Shown here one piece after another: positions 48,301-59,928 of a stretch of 64,000 nucleotides of DNA; position 1 is the first letter of the stretch, and every line of letters starts with the position of its first letter. The position numbers and the translations under genes were made by a program. The notes under the pieces were generated by a model, which saw only the letters and a program-made list of their open reading frames with translations, did no database searches and was not told where the DNA came from. Origin of the DNA: Lepidurus packardi (Eukaryota > Arthropoda > Branchiopoda > Notostraca > Triopsidae); NCBI GenBank assembly GCA_023053545.1, contig JAKZAN010000002.1, positions 9,172,790-9,236,789 on the forward strand, read 5' to 3'.

Positions 48301-51159
48301 TCTGAACAAGCTAACTGCCCCGCCACAAGGTTGAACTCACTGAACCCTGTAAAACGAGAACTGTGGAAGATCTGGTAACATGGAAAACCACCACTTTCTC
48401 CTCCATCAAGTCATATGTACATAAAAAAAAGAAGACAAGACAAGGCCTTTGTCAGACGAATCTCTTGCAATGCACCCGTGTGACAAAGTACAAAAGTATC
48501 ATTACTAACCGACTCACGTACAAGTGTCAGGTGGACTTGGTTTTAAAGAGAGCGAGAAAGTCCTTTTAATTAGGAAGCCCGGATCTTCGACCCCCCCCCC
48601 CCCATGAAAAAAATAGAAGAAAAAGAAGTGAGCGAATACTGGTTCGCCACATGTTGCCTAATATTCTAATCCGTCTCGAAGGTTGGAAAGACGACAATAA
48701 ATACCTGCATTATCGCCTGATGCATAGGTAGCATTGCGCCCATCAGCGACCAGATGAGCGGCCCAAATGCCTGCATGCGGGTGTTGCTGGCTCCGGGATT
48801 CGGTTGACAACTGCTTCTTGCCGAGGCGACTGCTCTTTTTACGGGTGGTGGGGCGTCGATAGTCCGCTTTGTCAACAGTCGACTGCACTTGTTCGCTAGG
48901 GACCTTGCGAGGGACGACGCCGCGATCTGCACCTCCAGCAGCTGTCGGTTGTTGGACGCGGATAACATCGCCTGCTTGGGATGAAGACGACGACGTTTTG
49001 CGAGGTTTGTGCTGGGCATGGGAGTGGGCGTGGCGGACTTCCGGTACTGCTACCGAGGCGGCCGCCACGATGGCAGCCGGCGGGGCAGTGATGGTCAGCT
49101 CGCGGGGTTGAGTCAAAGATTTCTGGTCGCCTTGAATCGGGGGCAGAGTGGGCGTCTCCGGGGAGCTTTTCACTCGACTGTGACGGACGACGACAGACGG
49201 GGCTTTGATGCGAGGATTCTGGTACGAGTGACCCTGAATTCCGGTACGGGCCGGAGAAGGTGAAGCACTCGTGGCTTCAGGCCAGAATCGATTTTGTCGA
49301 TGATGAGGTTGGATGGGGGCGGCCGTAACGTCCCAACCCACATCTGGGGTTTTGGGTTCACCCCGTCCGCCTGTAGCCAGCAAAGATTGATAGATTCGTA
49401 AGCCTTCAGTGCGATTGATGGATAGTCCGTAGCCTTGGTCAAAGATCGGGATGCCGTCTTGAGTATGGGCACTCATATCCACTTGGCGTTTGGGTCGGCC
49501 GAAACCCTGTATTTCTTCTTCTTCACTGCTGTTTTCTGCACTGTCGCTGTCCGTGTCAGCCTCTTCATCTTCCTCAGTTTCGCCATCCCCGTCTCCAGAC
49601 TGGCTATAAGTTTCCTCCGAGTCTTTCAACGATCCTTCCTTCAACTGCGCCAAAGTCACCGCAGATAAAGTCCGTTTTGACTCTGAAGTGGGTTCATCTT
49701 CCATAAACTCGACACCAAAACCATCTTCTACCTGTAGTAATACCAAAAGTAGAAATGTTCAAATAAGAATAACATAAAGATGGCAGTTTAGACTACCCAC
49801 GTTGGATGTCGAGCGTTACCAAAATCAAGAAGTATACAAACAAACCGGAGGGAAGCCAACAATGAATCCCCCATTTAGAATCCCCATAATTTCGCAGTGC
49901 CCATAGAAAATAAAACAAAAAATACAGAAAAGGCTTCTAAATTTGGACAATAATCATAAATAAGGCACAAGAAGAAAAGCCTACGGACTTAAAAGAGTTC
50001 CTATAATTGTCTTGAGACAAACTTGTTCGCCTCCTCCTGGGGCCCCTCATGTTTATGAAAGGCCGACAAGGCTGCTGCGGTTACAGAGAAGCAGTTTAAG
50101 GACCAGTCACGAAAATTGTAGACATGGATTCATTCTCTCTGTAATTTCTAACAAGGTAAAATCCCCAGAAAGGTCTGCTGTGGGCTTTTATCCATAGCTA
50201 CAGCCCCCAGTACTGTGCATTGCATTGTTATGCTGATCCCTTGACAAACACTCCGCTAAGGTTTCCAGAAAAGAAGTCCATAAGAAGGGCGTCGACTTAT
50301 AGCCAGCCACCTCCGCTTATTTCCAACCAACTCACACACAACTTTGTCCAGTTCCAACTATTCCATCCATAACATTAAACGCTCGAATAGCTCAGGTGAC
50401 ATTTACGATGGGGAATTTTCTGGCCCTGTCTTGCTGCTGCAATATGCTGCATTGCGAGCCAAGTAAGGGCACCATTGTGTGCGCTAACTATTAGCTGACT
50501 TCATCGAATTCCTCACCGAAAAACTTCTCTTGCTCTTTCCCTTCTGTGTGCGAAACAAAAATCCCTTAGCGGTGCTCATCACCGAAACCTTTGTTCCTTT
50601 ATGATACTTCAGCATGCAATTTTTCGGGGTAAACCGGATGATGCAACAAGGAAAAAAAATAATCCATAAATAGACATAAAATACGATAGAAAAAGAGGAG
50701 CAAGAATGAAAGTTTTAAGGACATTTTAAGGTGTTGTGGGTCTCTTTTCCTTGGCTCGAGAACGAAACTTACTGCGTCCTGATCCTCGTCAGCGGAAGTG
50801 GGTTGTCCGCGCCAGGCTTGCTGTTGCTGTTCTCGACTCAGCTCTTTCAACTCGGCTAATTCTTTCAATTGCGAGCGCAATTCATGCCAATCGGCCTGGT
50901 CACGGAGCCAAGCCACGCCTTCTTCCAACTCCGTCACTCGTTTTTGCCAACGTCCCACGTCCCACACCTGCCATAAAGCGCACACTGTGCAACTGATGAA
51001 TACCGCAGTTATAGCAGCCACCAACAACAACACGCCCATGCTCAGACCATTGCTAGTACTTCTCCGGATCGTCGTGGTGGCTTTGGCCACAGCCACCCCC
51101 CTTTCGTCAACCAAGCATTTTTTCCCGTCCAAAAGCACTGCGTAAGTATTAGGACCCAT
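45339..51159 (-). CDS. egr: Eiger-like TNF superfamily ligand, type II membrane protein
   Basis: Four coding exons on the minus strand: 50773-51159, 48705-49731, 46795-46967 and 45339-45593, giving 613 residues. The start at 51159 is supported by an in-frame TGA 18 bases upstream in the same exon; the exon begins after TTTTTTTTTACAG, so a 5' UTR exon lies further upstream. An intracellular N-terminus is followed by one membrane helix (SMGVLLLVAAITAVFISCTV) and a Leu/Glu-rich stalk. A long acidic, Ser/Pro-rich region has a furin-type RPKR site near residue 211. The TNF homology domain begins WAAHLVADGRNATYASGDNA and continues VRHAGLYFIYAQIHYLD, CYTAGAMVLKEGDKVFVRD and KTFFGLARLAG. The last strands resemble Drosophila Eiger, ligand of Grindelwald/Wengen in JNK signalling. 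There is no collagen stretch, which argues against EDA. Introns are 1-2.7 kb. Confidence 0.93.
45594..50772. other. Large introns of the TNF ligand gene
   Basis: Introns 45594-46794, 46968-48704 and 49732-50772. The first contains a plus-strand frame of 132 codons from ATG at 45693 (MIFHDDYQRITPQEKTKQMT...) with no recognised family; it may be chance or transposon debris. The second contains CT/CA-rich low-complexity stretches (around 47160-47260 and 47495-47520) and a run of 13 C at 48591-48603. Confidence 0.5.
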
Positions 51160-54100
51160 GATTTTCAATTGTTTTCAGACCCTTGTGGGGGAGGCTGTAA
51201 AAAAAAATTAAAGGTTATCTCGAAACGGGCCACTTTTTAGAAGCCTCACACATGTTGTCTGGTGCTTTTTCTGCCTGTCCACTTTTTTGTCTACAATGAA
51301 CTTCGGTTGTGGAAACACTTTTTAAGAGAAGGCAGACTCCTATAGGGCTCTATGCGTGATTTTTCAAGGGTTTGGGGGGGAAAAGGCAAGAGAGTGAGAC
51401 GAGTGAGTGGCGGAATTGGATACGAAATCAAGTTAAGGTCTTTTTCAGGTGCCGTCTGGGAGCACAGTGATGCTCGCACGCTGGCGAGTCGGGCTTTTTC
51501 ATTCCTTGCCCACAGAGCGCCCACAGAGCAAGATCACAATGTAGCTTTAAAAGCGCTGGATGGATGCTGCTTGTGGGTATGCGATGTGCATGTGTGTGTG
51601 TGTATGTTTCTATGGGCGCATGCATCGCGTGTTTGCGTGCAAGGTCGTCATACCAAAGTTCCCAAACCCAACCCCCTCTGCGTTGCCCTTATGGACACGC
51701 CCAATCTCTGCACTGTGCGTCATCATTTCTATTGAATCTGTTCTTCAACTTCTCCTTACCATTATTTTTTTAATTATTAATTTATCAAGCGTTTCATGAT
51801 TACGGGAGCAAGCAGAGCAGAAAACAGCGCTGTTTCCACACCGTGTGAAATGTCCACATGTGGTCCTTTGCATACCTAGACTAACTCCACCCTTTACAAA
51901 ACCTTTCTCTCTGCTTTTAATTTATTCCGTAATTAGAAATTATACATCTCAATGCTTAAAAAACCTGTCATTCTTCTTGTTAGAAATAAAACTAAGAATG
52001 TAAGAAAAAAGGCTCCCAAAAGTACGCCTGTCTGGTACAAATTTAGGCGTAATTACGGCTATAACAATCCAGAAAAGAATGAAAAAAACGAAAATAAAAG
52101 AAAAAAGAAAAAAAACAAGTCTGAGAATGTGGACAAGGATTCAGCCTAATTCCCACATGGAAATCACCCGGACAAAGTTGGACCACAAGGACAATACATA
52201 GTACATACACAACAGGCTTGCTGCTCACACTAAAGCTATTCTTACGGTTTTAACGACTTTTGCAACAATACATTTCGCAAGCGAATCTCTTCACTTGTTC
52301 CAAGAATTCCTGTCCGGTGAGTTTATGCCAAGAATGCTGTGAATTTTTGGGAACAACCACACACACACAAACACTGGCAAAGAGTTGACACACGTAATGC
52401 ACAAGGTTAAAAGTATATACAGCAAATACGCAAACTGACCATCGTACCGCTATGTCCCACATCACCCAAACCGTTTTTCGCCCCGTTTTCTCCTACCCAA
52501 GGCGTCCGACTGTCAGGCGTCTCGACGCCAATTTCGCCATCAACTCGTCGACGGCGCCTTTTGCCATAATACGAGAGTCAGTCTTTCCTTTCCTTTGCCT
52601 CTTTTTTTCTTTTGCACGTATGTGTGTCTGTGTGCAGTGGGGAGGGAGGGCGCCGGGGGAAGGTAAGTATACAGCTCTGCAAAGAGCACTATAAAATGTG
52701 CATCTTTAGGCACTTGCCATCATCTCCCTATCATTAATAACCGTTTCATAACCATCGATCACAACACCTCGGCGTAAAAACTTTTCTGCCACGTCCGGGT
52801 TTCCCATCTCCGCCAACGGCAAACAACCCGGCATGGGCCATGTGCCAAACGAAAAGGAACTCTACTTGTATTATTCCCTAATTGGGACTTCGCACTGTGC
52901 CGTGTAAGTGTTGTATCTTACTCATGGTGTGAGAATATGAAAGTTCGAGTACAGAAATTGACGGGCTATCATGCAAATGCTGCTTTCCGACCGGATCCAG
53001 CCCCAAACTAAGCACCCTGAAATGCCAATTTTAAGTGCAACCTCAAGAGTCACGCGTTTCAACTCAAAAACTAATCTAAAACACAAGCTAACATATAAAA
53101 AAATAAAAAATGGCGGTACCCCGCGGCCTGTTTTGCTCCCAAGACCTTGAATAAACCAACTCAATTTCCCTTCATTTTGCCCCCCTTAGAAACAAAAATA
53201 CTAAAAGAAAAGAAAATTCCAAACTCGCAAACCGCTTACGTTTATATAACTAACACGACGCACCTGCTTGGCTTTGCTTCATTTTCTGCAGTGGGCTATG
53301 CAATGCAAACGCAGCTGTCAAAGTCACTTCACTATCATTAACCTAGTCTCTCACTTTTACGTGTACGCTAAACTCATTCCGTCCCCCCCCCCCCCTCTCC
53401 TGCCCTTCAGCCTCAAGATTTTTTTTAGAACTCCTAATGAATACTGAGCATTCCTCACCCTTTAAAAAAAAATATTCCCTCCCCATGGAAGCCAAATGGC
53501 CAAACGTATGCCAGAACGACTAAGAGATAAACTGTGAGAACACAAACCTTAAAGTAAAGGTTTAAAAATAAAAACAAAATAAAATAAAAAACTCGTTACG
53601 AAAAGACACTTCACTTTGGATCATAAAACACGTTGCGACACAGGCGCGTGTACCAAAACTGTCATTTAACCCCAGCTTGCAATTATTACTTCCGACTTGG
53701 CCATAATTTAAATTGCTAGATCATGTCACATTAGGCAACCCAAGTACCTAGTACCTCATTCTGGTATTTACTTGGACACGTATTTTAATTTAACTAAAAA
53801 AACGAAAAGCGGATACGAGGGCTTTAACGATAACAATGCAAAGTGCGCGCGTGTCTGTACTTATGTTTTGAACTTCTTAACGAGGTACTATTGTCTTCGC
53901 AACGCCCTATTACGATGGCCATTGACACAAGTGCAAGGTACAGCTACATTCTAGTAACGAAATTTTATTGTTGGGTCATCAACTGAGGTAAGCCAGTCGG
54001 GAACAAAACTGCCAACGTGTCCCTTTCTTTGCTCAGATGTACACACAGTCAGTAATGACATTTTGTTTGATAATAAAAAAGAACAGAAAAGAAGTCACTG

Positions 54101-54392
54101 CTCTATTCGCAGTGTCTATTATTTTGTTTAATAAGAGCTGACGTGAGAACAAGCTATTGGAAATAACGCCACGCTTTTAACGAGAAGTCCGCCTATACTG
54201 CTTGGAGCCATACTGTTCTTGAATAACAAGGTTGGTGCGTGTCATTGCTCCAAGTTTTTTTAGTTGCCTAACATTTCAAGGAAAAGGAGAATTGTACCCA
54301 TCAAACTATACAAGTCCAAAAATGAACTCCCAGACTCCCACGCATACTTTTTATCAAACCTTTCCAATCAAAACTCTAATCTTTCCTTTCCC

Positions 54393-54595
54393 TACATGCA
54401 ATGTATGACTACGCAACTTAATATAAAAAATTACAATTATAAATATATATTATTATATTTATTATATTTTATTTATATTATTATATTTATTATTATTATA
54501 TATTATTTATATTATTATATTTATTTTATTATTTTATTTATTATATTTATAATTGTAATTTATATATTAAATTGCGTTGTCATAAATTGCATGTA
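54393..54595. repeat. AT-rich 200-base fold-back element (MITE-like)
   Basis: The first 51 bases (TACATGCAATGTATGACTAC...) and the last 51 are reverse complements with about four differences, ending in ATTACAATTATAAATA. The core between them is almost pure A and T in TTATTATAT-type repeats, itself largely self-complementary. An open frame at 54264-54746 runs straight through it and is an artefact of this composition. Confidence 0.85.
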
Positions 54596-57500
54596 TCTAC
54601 TTATGGCAGGTTTTAATCCTTCGCTGAAGCTAACAATAAATTATGACACGTATGGTACGACGCTATGTCCTTGCAAGGACGCCCTGTGTTCGCAGGTATT
54701 TCTAAACAAGAGGAGAAATAAAAAAAAAATGAAAAGAAAGACGTGAACACACAGCATCAGCATGATCCAGGATTTGACATCAATGACGTGGCCAAGCTTC
54801 AGACTAGGGAAGCTATTGTTGTGACTTTGGGGTCAAGAGATCAAATAAGACCTGTAGGCGCCAAGCCAGCGAAAGACAAGAGCACCATATAAGGACACGC
54901 CCCCTAGTGCGGCCACGGCGCCGGACTTCCATACGGACGTCCTCCGTTTTGCTTCGACAACTTTTAACAACATTAGCTTGTTTTCTGAGACAGCAAAATG
55001 TATATGTTCGTGGGCAACCTTGACCACAAATTTGTATTTTATTTTATTCATTTTGAAACGGAGTTTTCCTTAGTTTCCTAATCTTTCTTGTAATGGTCGG
55101 GGTAGAAAATAAGTCGCACCTCTACGTTTTCCCAGACGATTAATCTGCTCGATATGGTGGCTAATAAAGATTTCAAACTAAGATAAATGAGTTGGAAATG
55201 GACACTATTGCTCGTATCCGTTTCAAACTACCCGAGAACAATTCATTTGCCGAAACAAAACTAAATAAAATGTAATAAAATACATCGCCAAAAGAAATGT
55301 AAACAATTGAGATCTATATAAGCACTTAAGGGATACGAGATTACAAAGTCCCTCGGGCTTTCTTAGTTGCGACGATTAGATTGTTTCTATTACAAACTTC
55401 CCTGACACACCAATGGAACCAGCCCCTGAAGATTGCTCCACTAAATTCTCTTTAATATCGACCGTTTCAACACAGGAATGACCGGTGGCTATTGCTTGTC
55501 TAAAAGCTTGTTGCTAAAGCTTTTCATAAGCTTTTTGTAAGCTTTTCCTCTTTATAAACTGTAAGTGAACCAGTGAACACGACAAGATAGGGAACAAAGA
55601 ACCCAAACCAAATTCTTCCTAAAAGAAAAATCAAATTAATTAATAAGCGAAACCTTTGAATCCGTATTAGCTTTACGTTAATTTAGTTTTTTTCAGCCTC
55701 CAAGAAAAAACAACTGAATCTTCATATGATATCAAGGTGAAGTGTAGAATATTTAAAAAAATCAAGGTAGCCATAGCATTTTTTGTGGTACTTGTCCAGA
55801 CGAGATTTATGGACCAGCTTTTGTAACTGCTAAACATAACCACCCAGTATAAATCTTGTCAATCCAAATCCAAACCAGCGGCACATGTTGCTACATTAAC
55901 AGCTCAAATACTGCAACTTGTCAGGATTTCTCTTTGTAAAATGCCTATAAATTCATACACCTTTAACAGTGGCGATTTCACTAAAAAAAAAGTCTTTAAA
56001 CATTGCGTAAGGCATAAGTCTGCACACAATAGCTAGTACCTTCCTGGAAGCAGTTAATACCAGATTCTCGCTCCAAACTTGGCGGCAAAAGTGACTTTTC
56101 GGTGGCGAAATCATGGACCAATCTTTCATTTCTCTTGAGATTTCTTCCGTGCAGACACCTGTTGGAATTAAAAACAAAGAACGGGTTTAAACAGTGACGC
56201 TCACAGCATCAGCCTCCGCTAAGTCACGCAAGAGTGCTCTGTCAGCAAAAACCTCACGCGACTTCACGCACACAAAATCCGTTACTATTTTTTTCACACA
56301 AAAAAGGCCTTGAAGAAAAAGTAGGACATATTCTAAGACTAGGTCATTGACTATAACTGGAATTCATTGCTAAGGAACGCATCTGACGCATATATTCACA
56401 CGTTAAAGCTTTTCTTGTCCATCTGACACGAAACTTAACCAAGAGCTTTTCCTCGTCGGCCAAACATGACTCCCGTTAGTTTGTAATCGTAGAAGCAGCC
56501 GCGTCAATCGTTAACTGTTCATGCCCCAATTAGGCTTAGCGATACATCGAATGCTACGTCCTATTTCCTTTCCGTTTCACCTGACTTATCTTTCTCCTCT
56601 GTGTCATCCTACTTTTGGCAGTAATTAAGTCCCCAGGAAGAAACCCAAAGGAAACTATGGATAGGCTTCATTAAATCATATTATGCATACATCATTCGAA
56701 GAAAATTGGGCTTTGGGTCCCTAATTTTCACAATGACGCACGCACAGAAAACTGCCAAGTTAAACATTCGTCACTTGACACAAGGGACAAGTTAACATTT
56801 GTGCCCGTCGTGTGCCAGATGCGATTCTCGTGGCTCGAAAGGAAAGGCATTCATTGTTACTCGGCACCTGTGAGGTAAGCTTTGGAAAATTTCTCTCAAA
56901 AAATAAAAGGGACACCCGTAGGACGGGTTTCGTTGCAGAAGCTGTCGGCGTTTTTAAAAACTGCTCTTAACAGAAAACACGTTTTCAACGATACGATAAC
57001 CCAGAATCCACGTCACAGACATTGGTTATGTCGCTGAGAGTTCTTACTGATGAACTGATATCAATATGCAGTTACTTGACATGTCTTTTTTTCTCCTACT
57101 GCATGAAAAAGTCGCAAAACTGGCTTATGTCATAAAAACAAGAATGGCAAATGTGACATCAATATGTAATAGAAAGCTTACTTAATTTCATTTTCGGAAA
57201 AAACTAAACTTGAAACAGTTTGGGTGAGGCACAAGGACTCGGAAAGGTTAATTGAACAGGTTTCTAGCTTTAGCCATAAAAATACCTCGTAGTGGAAAAA
57301 CCCTTGAAAAAAAGAAAATTTTCCTTCCTAGAATAGCACATTCGGACATCCAGGTTTTGACTAAGCTCGAGGGACGTTGTTCCACCCCGTTTCCCCATCC
57401 CATTGGAATCAAGCTAAATCTACCCATACTAAACATAAACCGAAAGCCGTGAGGTCAAATACAAGGACACAGGTTGTCGACCTATGCACGGTTCTTTATT

Positions 57501-58953
57501 TTTGCTGAGGGTTGCTCTTCGTTACATTTCACGTCGGGTCCTGGACAAAGAAAGAAAAAAGGTCCGAGAAAAGCCAGTGGAATTAATTGGAATTGCATGA
57601 CTCTTTTGCGTCAGCTTAAGCAGAGCAAAATAAAGTACTTCAAAAAAGAAAGAGGGAAAGGAAAGCTTTAGGAGAAAATGGAAAAAGTTAGTAACTCAAG
57701 ACCATTGTTAAAGTTTATTAGAAAAAACTCCATAGCTTCAAGCTCCATTTCGTTTTTAATTTCGTCTCACTTTCTTCCCAGGGAAAGTTTGCAGGCCTGT
57801 AGTTCCATCGAACCCAACGTTTTAGTGTGCCCGATGTTAAAATTGTCTTACCGAACAACTAGGATGTAACAGTTACCCCAATTCTTTGCACATACTCGGC
57901 TCAGCGATCCGGTAGGTATTTTCCCTTGCACAATTAGTAAAAGTCTTGAAGAGAAATCGGACCCTATGAGTGTGCATTCCATAATTTTGTCGGGGAACAT
58001 GCGCAGGAAGGGTTAAAACGACATCGAAAGCCCAGGTTGGCCAAACTAGGTCGATGATGAGTGGATAAGGTATAATGCCTGAAATTTTTTCGCACCTCCT
58101 TTAGTGTCGGATTCGACCGTTTTCCAATTGTTTTAGCAACTGTGTTTTGCATTCTTAAAAAAAAAATAAAAGGAAAAAAGTGTTACATTTCCGTAGGAAG
58201 TCTGACACAATTTTGCAAGAAAATTCAAAGATGCGACTTGAAATTAGCTACAAAACCTTGACATCCACGTTATTATGGGCACCTGTTTGGGCAAAATATG
58301 AACAGCAGCCATCTTAAGAATGGATCAATCTATTTCGTACATTATGTTCCGGAATCTTCGAAAATGCGATTTAACATCAATCATCACAAAACTGTGAGGC
58401 ATTGCATGTGCTACCGTTATCTCTGCGGATATCTGACTTGATACGATTACTAGAACAACAGGATTTAATGAGCAAGGGAACAAAATAAACCCCTCTACAC
58501 TACTCTTTCGAAAGCTGTTCGTTTGCGATAAAAGCTATTTAGACAGTCCTTTAAATAGACTCCTTAAGGTAGCAAAAGATGGACAGAAACAGACAAGCTT
58601 AATTTTTTTTAATAGTGTCTACTTCCTACTCCTACCGGTAATGATAAGCCACGTGAATTATAGCAGAAGAAGCATGGGTGAGTTATAGGAAGCTTGCTTC
58701 CACCTGAGTCGGGGTCATTGGACTTGGATGGAACCAACGGCAAAGTTCGAAGAAGAAAACCACACTTGCTTACGGCACAAGAGTTCCAGGTCTGCAGAGT
58801 TGGAATTCTACTGGTTCAGTAGACGAAAGACTCGGACCGGGGTTAGGAATTGGAAAATAACTTGTATCTCTGTAGCACGTAACTCGGGGAGGAAACTTAG
58901 AAAGGCAGTATTTTATTTTAACTAGTTCTTCGTATTTTTAAGTGCAAATCAAG

Positions 58954-59117
58954 TTCCCGTCGCTAAGCTAGCAAATGTGACTTAATTTTGATGAACAAAA
59001 TTTGATAGTGGTTTCCGCGTTCTCTAATATTCTCTAATATTCCCGTCGCCAAGCTCGCAAGTGTGACTTAATTTTGATTAACAAAATTTGATAGTGGTTT
59101 CCGCGTTCTCTAATATT
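58954..59117 (+). repeat. 86-base tandem duplication
   Basis: The block from TTCCCGTCGCTAAGCTAGCA to GCGTTCTCTAATATT occurs twice with a period of 86 bases and a handful of differences (GCTAAGCTAGCAAAT against GCCAAGCTCGCAAGT). It lies about 250 bases upstream of the ELOVL TATA box. Confidence 0.85.
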
Positions 59118-59371
59118 CATTACCAGATTCGCTGGTTATACTCGAACAGGTAAGTGGGTCGTCGTCGAAACTAATGATGCCCTTCGGACAGGATCCCGTG
59201 TATCTCGATTCAAGTTTTCTTTTTACTTCGTTCTGTTAGCGTTCCTTCGCCAGCTTCTTTTTTTCTAGACGAGGACTATCAACTGTTTACAGAGAAAAGG
59301 GTAAACAGAAGAAAGAGCTCCAGGCTCATGTGTAATACCATTGTAGCGTTCAAACACGCGTTACTATAGAG

Positions 59372-59378
59372 TATAAAA
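59372..59378 (+). promoter_or_regulatory. TATA box probably driving ELOVL
   Basis: GAGTATAAAAACGC is a strong TATA context, followed about 25-30 bases later by a purine-rich AGAGAGAAAGAGAG tract. The ELOVL start codon is about 550 bases downstream, so a 5' UTR intron or long leader is implied. Confidence 0.5.
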
Positions 59379-59928
59379 ACGCCTAGACCAGGAGAGAAGA
59401 GAGAAAGAGAGAAAAAGAGAGGACAGCTTTTCTCCACGAAATGCGGTAAACGGAACCGGGTGGACTTTCCTTTTTTGGTACCAGTCCATTCTGGGGCTTG
59501 AGGCTCCGCCTATTCAGCTTCGCTACCCAACTAGTTTTCCGGGATTGGTATTACAAAATGCCGCAGCTGGCTTGAAGAGTTGATCATAAAGGGATCTGAA
59601 GTTCAGTGTCTTGGTTCTCTACATAACGGGACACTTTAGAGAAAGAGGTTGCTTGGGCGGTTGCTTACTTTACGTTGGCTAGTGCCAACTGCAATCCTGT
59701 TCAGTTTGAAGGTAGGACGTTCCTTAGTTGGACTTTTAACCTTAACGTACGTCTGCCCAGAACCTCAGGTGGGCTCTCCGGCTCTATGTCGACACACGAG
59801 CATTAAGTAAATTGTTCTGTTCTTCATTCAGCTTCTTGTTTTATTCTCATTCAGGTGTGTCTTGTGTGTGACGGTTGTTCTGAATCCAGTATTTTGCGTA
59901 GCTGCCAAATTAATTTGTCGCAATATCC

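Larger units (their letters stand above)
51160..59928. other. Long gene-poor region between the TNF ligand and ELOVL
   Basis: 8.8 kb between divergently transcribed genes. It should hold both promoters and 5' UTR exons. A GC-rich minus-strand stretch at about 52450-52580 ends in a donor-like ATG|GTCAGT and could be a TNF-ligand leader exon. A minus-strand frame of 72 codons at 54833-55051 has one hydrophobic stretch and no recognised family. Also present are a TG-rich patch near 51580-51610, a run of 13 C at 53383-53395, the AT-rich hairpin at 54393-54595 and the tandem repeat at 58954-59117. No other gene is supported. Confidence 0.5.

Noticed and set aside
48591-48603. Poly-C runs (also at 53383-53395 and 63988-64000) as telomere or assembly-gap signals
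   Set aside because: They are simple 13-base homopolymers with unique flanks; nothing else suggests a chromosome end.
54264-54746. 160-codon frame rich in Ile, Tyr and Leu
   Set aside because: It runs through the AT-rich fold-back element; its composition explains the open frame.
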